DNA of 64,000 nt, from contig NZ_PJJL01000066.1 in the NCBI RefSeq assembly GCF_002929505.1, positions 94,810-158,809 on the forward strand, given 5' to 3'. Each line of letters opens with the position of its first letter. Position 1 is the first letter of the stretch. Under the pieces are notes generated by a model, which made no database searches, had not been told where the DNA came from, and was given only the letters and a program-made list of their open reading frames with translations. Both the position numbers and the translations under genes were made by a program. This stretch comes from Cryobacterium sp. Y57. GTDB lineage: Bacteria > Actinomycetota > Actinomycetes > Actinomycetales > Microbacteriaceae. Positions 43,774 through 52,638 of the stretch are shown piece by piece.

Positions 43774-44571
43774 TTATTCGCGGTTAAAAAAAGTGCCAAG
43801 TGCCGAGAGACCGGGGATCTCAAAGTTCGACCCCAGGTCGGACACCTGCTCGCCGAGGCCGGTCGCGTACTCGCCCGCCCCGTCGGCGACGCCCTGGGTG
43901 ACTCCCTCGAGACCACCCGTGACGCCCTCGAGTCCGCCGGCGAGGCCCTCGAAATCGACGCCCAGTCCGGCCGCCTGTTCCAGGAGGGGGCCAGCCACAG
44001 TGCTGAGCACTGCGCCACCGGCGACGGCGGCGAGTAGCCCGCCAGCCCCGAGCCCAAGGGCGGCGACCCCCGCTCCGGCAGGCGCGCCGCCGGATCCTCG
44101 GCCGGACGGCCTGGCAAACAGTTTCTTCAGCAGGCCGGGTTTCTGAGCTTCGCCGCGGGTGGCCGATCGAGCCAGGTCCTCGGGGCTGGTCGATGCCGGG
44201 TATTCGTTGGAGGGTAGCTCGGTGCGCAGCTGGGCGTCGACCTCGTCGCGTTGCGCGGGCGTGAGTCGCGCGAACGCATCGCGGTGCACCTGTTCAAGCT
44301 GCTGGGGCTCTGCGGTCTGCAGCAGGTAATCGTAGCGGGCGATGGCCGCGCGGTCGTCCGCGCTCAACGCCGACGACGTATTCGACCCAGAACGGGGAGC
44401 GGCACTCCGCTGCACATTGCCCGCCGGGGGTCGACTGTCTCCGGTGACCTTGTCGGCTGTGGTGCGCACCATATCGCGCCAATCTGTCTTGCCCGACCCG
44501 CCGGAAGACGGCTGCCCCTTCTGCTCGAGGGCCTTCGATGCCATGCGCAGAATGCGTTGGAGGTTGCTCAT
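43774..44571 (-). CDS. hypothetical Gly/Ala-rich protein
   Basis: 265 residues. The N-terminus MSNLQRILRMASKALEQ is conserved in Microbacteriaceae proteins sometimes labelled cation-transporting ATPase, although no P-type ATPase motif exists here. The middle (about residues 75-120) is helical and charged (ARYDYLLQTAEPQQLEQVHR, FARLTPAQRDEVDAQLR). Residues 160-205 form a hydrophobic Gly/Ala segment. The C-terminus repeats GGLEGVTGG/GGLEGVTQG. It may be membrane-inserting; function unknown. Confidence 0.6.
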   Translation of the reverse strand: MSNLQRILRMASKALEQKGQPSSGGSGKTDWRDMVRTTADKVTGDSRPPAGNVQRSAAPRSGSNTSSALSADDRAAIARYDYLLQTAEPQQLEQVHRDAFARLTPAQRDEVDAQLRTELPSNEYPASTSPEDLARSATRGEAQKPGLLKKLFARPSGRGSGGAPAGAGVAALGLGAGGLLAAVAGGAVLSTVAGPLLEQAAGLGVDFEGLAGGLEGVTGGLEGVTQGVADGAGEYATGLGEQVSDLGSNFEIPGLSALGTFFNRE

Positions 44572-45035
44572 TGGGGGCCTTTCTGTTTGATTGGGTCCTC
44601 AAGTGTGCCTAGCGCGCCTGAGTAAAGGCTCCCAGCCATCCCGCTATCCGGTACTGAGCGCCGCGGTGCAGAGCGGGCAGCCAGAGTGACACGTGCACGC
44701 GGCAGCGCATTGCAGGTGCGCGTCGATGCAGTGCTACAGCGGATGCATCGGTTGCGGCAGCAGAACTGGCCGTGGCGTCGCGCTCGACGTGCACTGTCAG
44801 CCGACAACCGCACCAACCCGGGTTCTCCGTACGTCCCTCCCTATCTTGAACCGTACGTTGCGCCCGCCGTTCTTAACGTCGACACCTACACCGGATGCCG
44901 CGCCTACGGCAACAACAAAACCTCCGTCGCTAACAAAGGTCATCGACGCAGCTGAGACGCGAGTGCGCTTGCTCTTACCCACGCTTGCACGACAGAACAT
45001 AGCCATATTGACTTACGTCTCATAAACTGTAAGAC
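44572..45035. other. 464-base gap before the toxin-antitoxin pair
   Basis: Open frames on both strands are Arg/Ser-rich and unlike proteins; no family seen. CTTAC (45012-45016) and GTAAG (45029-45033), ending 3 bases before the antitoxin ATG, form a candidate operator. The ATG lacks a Shine-Dalgarno site, so the antitoxin message may be leaderless. Confidence 0.45.
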
Positions 45036-45290
45036 ATGAAGACCGTCGTAACGTTGAGCAGCAAGGGGCAGCTAACGCTTCCCGCGGCCGTGCGTAAGGC
45101 CCTGCGACTCGAACAGGGTGATCGATTTGAAATCTCGATCGACGAAAAGACCGGCACGATGAATATCGCACCGGTTGCAGGCATCGAAGCGCTCAGCGCG
45201 CTAATCTCCAGCTGCGCGACCATCATCGAGCCCGTGACAGACGTCGACGCCTATTACCAAGAACATCGGAACGGCGAGCGCGCAAATTGA
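45036..45290 (+). CDS. AbrB/MazE-family antitoxin (VapB-like)
   Basis: 84 residues with a swapped-hairpin AbrB domain: TVVTLSSKGQLTLPAAVRKA, LRLEQGDRFEISIDEKTGTM (N-terminal half). The C-terminal half (ISSCATIIEPVTDVDAYYQ) would wrap the toxin. It overlaps the PIN gene by 4 bases (TTGA), the standard toxin-antitoxin layout. Autorepression through the CTTAC/GTAAG dyad is plausible. Confidence 0.88.
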   Translation: MKTVVTLSSKGQLTLPAAVRKALRLEQGDRFEISIDEKTGTMNIAPVAGIEALSALISSCATIIEPVTDVDAYYQEHRNGERAN

Positions 45291-45682
45291 GCGCATCCTT
45301 GGATGCAAATGTCGTTCTCCGATTGCTACTTAGCGATGTGCCCGAGCAACATGACGCCGCTGTGCTCCTGCTTCAGACGGGCGGCACGTTTTTCGTATCG
45401 GACATTGCACTCGTCGAGACAGTCTTCGTGTTGGGCCGCGCCTACGGGCTGAATCGAGAGCAGCAGCGAGAAGCTATTCATGGCCTCGTGAATCTGCCGC
45501 AGATCGTCGCCAACGCTTCACTGTTTGATCGCGCGCTGACCCTGTATGTCGCCCATCCCAAATTGTCCTTCGAAGACTGCTATCTCGTAGCGTCGGCAGA
45601 CGTGACGTCGAACCAGCCGCTCTGCACATTTGACCGCAAACTGGCCAGCCAAACGGATGCTCGCCTGCTGCCGACGGGCTAG
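45287..45682 (+). CDS. PIN-domain RNase toxin (VapC-like)
   Basis: 131 residues. The acidic PIN residues are placed as expected: LDANVVLRLLL (first Asp, residue 6), DIALVETVFVLGRAYGL (Glu), LSFEDCYLVASA (Asp) and CTFDRKLAS (Asp). It starts at TTG 45287 inside the antitoxin stop. VapC toxins cleave tRNA or rRNA when the antitoxin is degraded. All catalytic positions are intact, so it is probably functional. Confidence 0.88.
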   Translation: MSASLDANVVLRLLLSDVPEQHDAAVLLLQTGGTFFVSDIALVETVFVLGRAYGLNREQQREAIHGLVNLPQIVANASLFDRALTLYVAHPKLSFEDCYLVASADVTSNQPLCTFDRKLASQTDARLLPTG

Positions 45683-45763
45683 GAACCACGCGCCGGACTA
45701 GCGTCCCGCGCACGATCGCCCCGGAGCCTTAGATAACCGCAGCAACTCGGGTGCGTTCGTCCC

Positions 45764-46383
45764 GTGACCCGACGCCTGAAAGACGCTGGTTATCGCGCAG
45801 AGCAGTGGCAGCAGCGCAAGGCGCCGCACATCAAGCCGGTCAATGACTACGTCGACGAGATCAGCACGCCAGACCTCTGGGTTCCCTGCGTCGCACCGAT
45901 CCACGGCGGCATCAACGCTCGCGTACTCTTCGTGCTGCGCGATCCGGGACCGGCCACGCAGAGAGAGACCGGCAGCGGATTCATCAGCATCGAGAACGAC
46001 GACCCCACCGCCGAACGTCAGTGCAATCGCTTCGAGTCCGTCGGCCTGAGTGCGTCTGCCATCTTGCCGTGGAACGCCTACCCCTGGTAATTCAACCGTG
46101 CCCCAAAGCCGCCGAGTTGGAGACTGGCGTCGACACCATCCTCGAAATGCTCCGCCTGGCCCCCGCGGTCCAGGTCGTGCTGCTTCAGGGTGGAGACGCC
46201 CACAGGTCGTGGCGCCGAGTGCTGCGGCGCACGCCGAATATCGCCAGAGATCGTGACCTCACGGTCATCCCGACTTACCACCCAGGGCTTCAGGCTCTCT
46301 GTCATAAGGATCTGACGGAGCGCAGCCGGCGCGTAAATGATCAAGCGGATGCTTACCAGCAGCTCGCAGCGGTTCTTGCCTAG
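45764..46383 (+). pseudogene. uracil-DNA glycosylase-like protein, disrupted
   Basis: The first half runs to WNAYPW and then hits TAA at about 46088. The second half continues one frame away (PKAAELETGVDTILEMLR, VQVVLLQGGDAHRSW, LTVIPTYHPGLQAL). Together they resemble a UDG-superfamily protein: VLFVLRDPGPATQ and ILPWNAYPW correspond to the catalytic loop region and TYHPG to the C-terminal HPS-like motif. A nonsense codon plus a one-base loss in a C-run near 46103 disrupt it. It sits between the toxin-antitoxin pair and the defence operon. Confidence 0.7.
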
Positions 46384-46490
46384 CGCAGTACGGAAAGGCC
46401 CGAGGGCAGTGTGCTCGCCGCGCAGAAGTTACCAAGCGATTGAGCGATTAGTGGTTTTCGCTAGATTCGCAATAAACCATCGGGGGATGC

Positions 46491-46730
46491 ATGACAACAC
46501 AGCAACCGGGCATGAGCGACCAGATCGCGGCCCAATCGGTTATTGAAGAGCTACTGCGCCTGCAGCAGGCTGTGCCGCCACGCTCTGGCTTTGCTCGATT
46601 TTGGGGATACTCCCCACTGCCTAAGGAGAGCGTCGCCTGGTATCGCGGCGCCCAGGGCGAGATCGAGTTCGGCAGGATTCTCAGCCGTCTCCCACTGCGT
46701 GTCTGTGCCCTCTGTATGGATATACGTTGA
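46491..46730 (+). pseudogene. 3'-truncated NERD-related gene at the island edge
   Basis: 79 residues. SDQIAAQSVIEELLRLQQAV, RFWGYSPLPKESVAWYRGAQ and GEIEFGRILSRLP align with the N-terminus of the NERD gene at 21478 (QSVVEELLRQHEDRPP ... RAAQAEMIVGDILTRLP). Homology stops just before the NERD core, and the frame ends 22 bases before the convergent AIPR gene. The gene was probably cut when the defence operon inserted or by a later deletion. Confidence 0.7.
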
Positions 46731-46751
46731 CTAAAGGGCTGAATCCGAGCT

Positions 46752-48845
46752 TCAATATGCGTCGCGACTGAGAACACCGCTGTCTGCCATGCGGTCCAAC
46801 ATGCGAAGGAGGACGGCAGCCTGACGCTCAGAGGGCACCTTGCCCTGCAGAACGCCAAACTTTTGGACAAGGTCTCTTTCGGTTGGCGAGATTGGCACTT
46901 GCTCTATTGAGCGCAACACTAGCTCCCACTCCAACAATTTGACGGCGAGAACACGTTTGATTACCTCGAAGCCAGTGTCCATGGCGCGTTGTTGTCGGTC
47001 ATTAGAAATTCGAAGCTTCGCTTCTTCGGAACCGATTAGATCGGTCTTGACTGCGTCGTCGAGATGGAATGCGACTTTTGTGAAGCGCTCCCAACACGCC
47101 TGCTGCTTCGCCCATTGGGTTACGTTTGCCTGTGGGCGGTTTTGATCGGTCAGGTGCTTTTGAGCGCCGCGGGCGATCCCGAGCAAGGCCGTTAGTGTTG
47201 TGTCGCTCATTGTCTGGCTTAGCCAGAGGCGACCGAAGTCGTACTTGGCGCTGAACTGGATTCCGATCTGGAGAGCGAAGCGCGAGATCGTGTACGCAAC
47301 GATATTGGCGAGGTAGCCTCGCTCAGCCTTGTACCAGTCCTGCTTCGCTATCTCGGTGCGCAACGCCTCGTAGATGATCGCTTTGCCTATGCTGGTGCGA
47401 AAGTACCCATCACCGTAGGCGTCGGCGCCCTTACCGTCGTCTTTCGCCCATTGCGCATCGACCTTCGCCGCATAATCGGAGAATACTGATTGTGCACCCT
47501 TGCTGACGAGGTCAGGGTGTTGGTTCCAGCAGTAGTCGTACTTTGCCCAGTCGGTCTTTGTAATCCGTTGCGACTTCGGATACTCAAGCTGGAATTTCGC
47601 TTGTTCACTGGCGGAGCCGCGCGCTGTCCGGTCATTTTCCCACTGCCCTCTGGCCCGTTCGTAGAACCAGCCAGTCTGGTATTGCTGGCCCTCCTTTGAA
47701 GGCGCCTTGAGCCGACGGCTAATCTGTTCCAAGCGGATGTGAAACGCGTGCGTGGAGAACAGGTCCGCGGTGCTTACTCTGTTCTGGCTGTTCGCGTACT
47801 TGGCGACCGCCTGCACGACCGTCGCAGAGTCCGCGTCGGTCACTGTTACGAGTTTCATTTGAATTGAAACCCCGTCGAGATCTGTTTCCTTGTGGTTACG
47901 GAGGAAATACGCAATCGAGGCCGTTGTCTGACCCCCATTGACGATTTGCCATCGGTCCAGGCTCCGGATGGTGACACCTTGCGTCGAGCGGCCAAGTTCC
48001 ACCCCCGACGCGGTCGTTGTCAGCCCATTGTTGTAGGCAAGAAATCGCTCCGGCTCTTGAGCGAGGGTGCTCTGGATGCCACGGTTCACTTGCCCACGCG
48101 CGCTCAAGAACGTCCGGACGTTCGACTCCAAAAGCAAGCTGCCGTACTCGTCGAAGACCTCTGTGAGCAGCCGTGCAGGAAGGACTGCGAGGTACGTTCG
48201 GGTAGTCTCGTCATCACCGGGAGCGACCAAGCAAGGAAGTCCGTCCGGGAGCCATTTCGTGAAGTCGACGTGGATATCCTCGCTGCCACGGTCAGGAAGT
48301 GCCGCTTCAACAATGCGCCGTTGATCCCATACCTCGTAGGTCGTCTTTATTCCGGCGACGGTATCGGTCTCTATCGTCCGAATCCGATCGCTCATCAACC
48401 CATCCGTAATGAGAACGACGCGAACTTTAGCGACTCTGCCGGCTTTTATCTGCTTGGAGAAGTAGTCTGCGTACTCCCATTCGCGAGAAGACATCTCTAA
48501 ATTTGTCGTCAACCAGCCTTCGACTGCTGCTTCGACAAAACCGGTCGCTCGTCCACTCGCGTCCTTTGCATCGGTCATCGTAAGGGTCTCGTCCCGGCCA
48601 AAATACCGGCCGGCAAGGATCACAAGGGCCTGCTCAAGCGGACTCTCCGCGTAGCCGAGCAGTTCAAGTCGCTTTCCCCTCGGACCGTTGCACCGGAGCG
48701 GTTCGACATTTAGGTTTGCGACTGCCTCGGCGTCCTCGAGCCTTCGAGCGAATACCTCCGCGAACGCCTCAATCTCGAAAGCACCGTCACCGGCGGCCGC
48801 TTCAAACTTTATCTCGTTGCGAAGCTCGTCAATTTCTACTCCCAT
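46752..48845 (-). CDS. AIPR-family (abortive infection phage resistance) protein
   Basis: 697 residues. The AIPR core is clear at about residues 240-330: ESNVRTFLSARGQVNRGIQS, FLAYNNGLTTTASG and WQIVNGGQTTASIAYFLRNH. The remaining length is helical and charged. AIPR proteins were first linked to abortive phage resistance and recur at the end of Z1/MORC-type restriction clusters; their enzymatic activity is unclear. ATG 48845 lies inside the upstream PD-(D/E)XK gene (10-base overlap), so it is the last gene of a coupled operon. Confidence 0.88.
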   Translation of the reverse strand: MGVEIDELRNEIKFEAAAGDGAFEIEAFAEVFARRLEDAEAVANLNVEPLRCNGPRGKRLELLGYAESPLEQALVILAGRYFGRDETLTMTDAKDASGRATGFVEAAVEGWLTTNLEMSSREWEYADYFSKQIKAGRVAKVRVVLITDGLMSDRIRTIETDTVAGIKTTYEVWDQRRIVEAALPDRGSEDIHVDFTKWLPDGLPCLVAPGDDETTRTYLAVLPARLLTEVFDEYGSLLLESNVRTFLSARGQVNRGIQSTLAQEPERFLAYNNGLTTTASGVELGRSTQGVTIRSLDRWQIVNGGQTTASIAYFLRNHKETDLDGVSIQMKLVTVTDADSATVVQAVAKYANSQNRVSTADLFSTHAFHIRLEQISRRLKAPSKEGQQYQTGWFYERARGQWENDRTARGSASEQAKFQLEYPKSQRITKTDWAKYDYCWNQHPDLVSKGAQSVFSDYAAKVDAQWAKDDGKGADAYGDGYFRTSIGKAIIYEALRTEIAKQDWYKAERGYLANIVAYTISRFALQIGIQFSAKYDFGRLWLSQTMSDTTLTALLGIARGAQKHLTDQNRPQANVTQWAKQQACWERFTKVAFHLDDAVKTDLIGSEEAKLRISNDRQQRAMDTGFEVIKRVLAVKLLEWELVLRSIEQVPISPTERDLVQKFGVLQGKVPSERQAAVLLRMLDRMADSGVLSRDAY

Positions 48846-49825
48846 CGCAGTCCCATTTCCCGGAGAAGTTCGCCGAAAGGCTTGATGAAAGGAGTCAACC
48901 GCAGCAACTCAAGGGAATAGCGCACATCGATAATTCCTGGTGGGAGTGAAGGTATGTCGAGGTGCGGAAAACCGAGACTCACCTCGAATCGTCGCCACTC
49001 GCCTGGAAGGAAACGGTATCTGTCGTACCACTCGTCAGAAAGATCGAGTGACAGTGCTTCGATTGCTAGATCCCACTTTGCGGCGGCTCGTGGACCAGCA
49101 GCTGAGACGACTTCGCCGGTCTCACGTGCGTACTTGCGGAAGGATATCGCCGCGCTGAAGCTAACTGGAGCGTCCTCGAACGGAAGCACAACGAGATCGA
49201 GCTGCTGCCCCAATGGCACTAGCTGGCTCGAAGACGACACGCGTATCGTGCCCGGAGGCTGGTGCGTCGACTTCACTTCGATTCCACGGCCATCCGAGAA
49301 CGTGAAGTCATGAACGCCCAGCCCCGCCTTCGCCCACGGCCCGCGCCATGCCGTCACAGCGTTTTCGGCGTTCATACCGGAGTCGATCAGCTTGCGCATT
49401 AGCAGGAGCTCGGCGAAGGTACCGCGCACCAGTGACTCAGATAAACGACCTCTCCGTTGGCCGACAAATCGCCGGTATTCATCGATTGAACGGGTCAGGA
49501 CCTCGACGCCTTCCGCCACAGAACTTGTTGCTCCCACTCGCTCAAGGACATATTCGACCAATTTCAGGAACAGCGGTGGTAGCCCTCGGTCGGTGGCTGT
49601 GATCTGGACGTAGTCGTTTTTCCCGCTACGAGTCGTCTGAACCGAGAAGCCCTGTCCATCGCTGACAATTTGAGAGGGTGTCAGCGATACACGTATAAAT
49701 AGAGCGGCGCGGCCGTTGTCGTTGACGGCTGCGAACATGACGGGACTTCGGCCGATGATGACCATCCGACCGCTCGAAGCTTTCAGGACTTGCTGAAAAA
49801 GACTTTCCAAAGAAGGGGATGTCAT
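48836..49825 (-). CDS. PD-(D/E)XK motif protein (DUF4420 type), predicted nuclease subunit
   Basis: 329 residues. SLVRGTFAELLLMRKLIDSG is the leading helix with Glu. GLGVHDFTFSDGRGIEVKST gives the D...ExK metal site near residues 172-190. SFRKYARETGEVVSAAGPRA and a C-terminal YRFLPGEWRRFEVSLGFPHL complete the DUF4420 pattern. It is the likely DNA-cutting subunit of the system. The start shares one base with the Z1 gene's stop (TGATG). Confidence 0.87.
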   Translation of the reverse strand: MTSPSLESLFQQVLKASSGRMVIIGRSPVMFAAVNDNGRAALFIRVSLTPSQIVSDGQGFSVQTTRSGKNDYVQITATDRGLPPLFLKLVEYVLERVGATSSVAEGVEVLTRSIDEYRRFVGQRRGRLSESLVRGTFAELLLMRKLIDSGMNAENAVTAWRGPWAKAGLGVHDFTFSDGRGIEVKSTHQPPGTIRVSSSSQLVPLGQQLDLVVLPFEDAPVSFSAAISFRKYARETGEVVSAAGPRAAAKWDLAIEALSLDLSDEWYDRYRFLPGEWRRFEVSLGFPHLDIPSLPPGIIDVRYSLELLRLTPFIKPFGELLREMGLRWE

Positions 49826-52638
49826 CAGATTTCGTCTCCGTCAAACTCATCGTCACCCGGGTCTTCGACGTAGCCGTTGTATGCGCGCCAATAGACCTGA
49901 TTGACCTGATACACCTTCGAATCCAGAGTCGCGTCCTCGACTTGCTTCTGAGTCATTTTCGGGAAGGCAATAGCAACTGCTATGCGCGTCAGATCTTTCT
50001 CAACCTTCACGAGGTCATGATCATCTTCGGGACGATCGGGAACTTCAGCTGTGACGACGTAAATCATGAGGAGTGGATGGTCGATCCAAGAGAGCGTTTG
50101 TGCCTGCGACGACAGCGGCTTTCCATCCGTTGTAAACCGTGGCTTAGCCTCCATTGCGTTACGCTCAGACGCCATGAGCGACCTAACGACGTCAGTTCCG
50201 GTGGAGACTCGCCGACGATCGAGCCTGATGTGCCCGTCGGAGCGGTCGCGGCCCATTTTGTTTCGGACGCTCATGTTGACGGCGAAATCCGGACTGAGAT
50301 CGTACGCAATCCCCTTTCCGCTATTTACCAGCACGACCTGCCAGCGGTCGCATCCGGGTGCCGCCTTGAAAGCGTCTGCGATTGGCAGCGTGCCATCAGA
50401 ACCCCGGTTGAACCACTGGCTGCCCTGGTCGCCCTGAAAGCTTCGGAAGAAGTCCTGCACTACAACGAGGGGGACGCCCATCCATGAATCAAAGTCGCCG
50501 CTTGTCTTGATTGCGTTCGCGGCGCCGAGCCGCGCGATGAGTGCCTCGACGGCGGCCAGGTTGGTGGCGTCGACGTCGGCGATGCCGGTGAGGTCATAGG
50601 ACTCGGCGAGTCGGTTTTCCCAGACAATCGGTCCTATTTCAACGATTTCAGTGTCGCGTCCCTTGTTCGCCGCAACGATGTCAACGCTGTCAGGGTGGAC
50701 TCGAACTCGCAACCCGAAGTCCCTCGGGGTTAGGCCGCGTGCCTTCATATCGACGAGTGTCTCTCGCAGTTCTTCGGTGACTTCCGCGGAATGAGTGAAT
50801 GCTGAACGTGTTGTCTCCGGCATCCAAATTCGCACTAGGTCATCAAAGTGGGCTCGGTATCCGAACCAACGCCCCATTTGCATGAGCGTATCCATTGTGC
50901 GTGGTTCGCGCACAAAGTAGCTGACCTGGAGGCCGTCAAGGGTAAGTCCGCGCGACAAGATATCCCCGCCGACCACAATCTTTGGAGCGAGGTCGTCCGC
51001 TTGTCGCTCGGTGACGGTCATTAATTTCCGGCGCTTGGCTCGTTCCTTCGCTGTGTCGCCATTCACGAGGTCAATCCGGAACTCATGAGCGATTTCGAGG
51101 AGTTTTTCGGAAATCTGGTCCCAGGTGACGTCCTTCACTGAGGCAAACCGGACACCCCAGAGTTCGCGCATTATTTCTGCGGGCACGCTTCTGTCCGTGG
51201 TGCGTCGGGCGAATTCTCCGAGAATAACGGCGACCGCCTTTTTGAGAAATTCTTCGGCTCGATCCGCGACATCGCGCTCCACGCTCTTGAACCGAGAGAC
51301 ATTAATGAGCATCGACGCGGCTTTGGTCTTTTTGTCGCGGATGCGGCGAACGGCTGTTCCCAGGAGAAAATCGATCATCGCCGTCTTCATTGACTCGGGG
51401 AGCGCGGTGACGGGATGGTGGTTCTTGTGTTTGATCGGGATAGTTTTGAGGCAGTCATCGACCTCGGTGTTTAGCAAGGCGTGCCCGCCCTCGGGGAAGT
51501 ATGTTCCGATTCCGAAATAGTTACTCGGCGGGAAGGCGACCCTGATGAAGTCGCTCGGGAAGAGATCTGGGAGCACAGTCCCAGGGCCGTCGTCCTCTGG
51601 CTCACCTTTCTTCCGTTTTTCCACAAACTCAAATTCCGCTTGGTCATCAATAAAAATGTTGGCGAATGGCGTGGCCGTGATCGCAAGATAGGAACTTCTT
51701 GTCGATACATCGAGGAGTGCGCGGATCGCCCGGTTGACGCTTGTCGGGTCTATCTTGTCGCGCGTGTTTGGACTCCCCCAGTCCGATTCGTCGTCTACGA
51801 CGATTAGTGGTATATCCAGCCGACCACCCGGGGCTTGGTCCTTGATATACGTCCGAATGTTGTTCAGCAGAGAAGGGTTCTTCTTGGTGACGAAGACCGT
51901 CGGAAGTCCACCGTCCACCCAGGTGATGCTGGAACCGCGCTTCGATCGCGAGAAGTCATGTCGAACGGTCGTCATCAGGTGGGCGCGAAGACCGGAATTT
52001 TTTCCTACGCCGACGTAGCGGATCGCGGCGTTGTTAATGCCGTCCTCCCACGTCTCTGAATCTACCCCGAGGAGGTCTGTGTCGAATCGTGTCTGTGTCT
52101 GCTGACGAAGGTCTTCAGTGTGACCGCCGATGACGATAATCACGCGATAGCCATAGTCAAGGGCCTTGTTGAGGATGCCAAGGTAAGTTGCCGTCTTTCC
52201 GGACTGGACCTCTCCCATGAGTAGGCCACGGCGCGGCCACGTGCCGTCAACCTGCGTGGGGTCACCAAGGAGCTCTACTACGTCGTCGGTCTGAGCGTCG
52301 AGCGTGTTGATGACGTTCGCCTCCCAATCTCGACTGATTAGCAACTTTTTATATGCGTCCCAGCGCGGGGTTTCGGTCGTTTGCCGGCGCTGCTCGATCC
52401 AAAGCTTGAAGGTCGCCCGGTCGACGATGGAATCGCCTAGGGCCATCTCAACGGTATTTTCCTCGGTCAGTTCCTGGAGTACCTCTTCACTCTCTAGCGC
52501 GCTTAGATCCTCGAATAGCAAGGACGCCAACCCGCCGGCCTTGGTCTCCAGCTCATCAAAAGTCAGTGGGCGGATATGGTTGAATAACTGACTCTTGAGG
52601 TACGCTTTAAATTCGGTTTGACGATCATTGAGCTGCAT
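49825..52638 (-). CDS. Z1-domain protein with P-loop (helicase-like) N-terminal part
   Basis: About 937 residues. The front contains GLLMGEVQSGKTATYLGILN (Walker A-like, about residue 150), GYRVIIVIGGHTEDLRQQTQ, IPLIVVDDESDWGSPNTRDK (Walker B-like DDES) and YLAITATPFANIFIDD, which are SF2-helicase-like motifs. The Z1 block holds PKIVVGGDILSRGLTLDGLQ, SYFVREPRTMDTLMQMGRWF and GYRAHFDDLVRIWMPETT. It is thought to be the motor of Z1/MORC-type restriction systems. ATG 52638 follows GGAAGGGCAC and overlaps the ATPase gene by 14 bases. Confidence 0.9.
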   Translation of the reverse strand: MQLNDRQTEFKAYLKSQLFNHIRPLTFDELETKAGGLASLLFEDLSALESEEVLQELTEENTVEMALGDSIVDRATFKLWIEQRRQTTETPRWDAYKKLLISRDWEANVINTLDAQTDDVVELLGDPTQVDGTWPRRGLLMGEVQSGKTATYLGILNKALDYGYRVIIVIGGHTEDLRQQTQTRFDTDLLGVDSETWEDGINNAAIRYVGVGKNSGLRAHLMTTVRHDFSRSKRGSSITWVDGGLPTVFVTKKNPSLLNNIRTYIKDQAPGGRLDIPLIVVDDESDWGSPNTRDKIDPTSVNRAIRALLDVSTRSSYLAITATPFANIFIDDQAEFEFVEKRKKGEPEDDGPGTVLPDLFPSDFIRVAFPPSNYFGIGTYFPEGGHALLNTEVDDCLKTIPIKHKNHHPVTALPESMKTAMIDFLLGTAVRRIRDKKTKAASMLINVSRFKSVERDVADRAEEFLKKAVAVILGEFARRTTDRSVPAEIMRELWGVRFASVKDVTWDQISEKLLEIAHEFRIDLVNGDTAKERAKRRKLMTVTERQADDLAPKIVVGGDILSRGLTLDGLQVSYFVREPRTMDTLMQMGRWFGYRAHFDDLVRIWMPETTRSAFTHSAEVTEELRETLVDMKARGLTPRDFGLRVRVHPDSVDIVAANKGRDTEIVEIGPIVWENRLAESYDLTGIADVDATNLAAVEALIARLGAANAIKTSGDFDSWMGVPLVVVQDFFRSFQGDQGSQWFNRGSDGTLPIADAFKAAPGCDRWQVVLVNSGKGIAYDLSPDFAVNMSVRNKMGRDRSDGHIRLDRRRVSTGTDVVRSLMASERNAMEAKPRFTTDGKPLSSQAQTLSWIDHPLLMIYVVTAEVPDRPEDDHDLVKVEKDLTRIAVAIAFPKMTQKQVEDATLDSKVYQVNQVYWRAYNGYVEDPGDDEFDGDEI

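Noticed and set aside
44686-44955. 89-codon plus-strand frame before the toxin-antitoxin genes
   Set aside because: Composition is not protein-like, no ribosome site, and no family resemblance.
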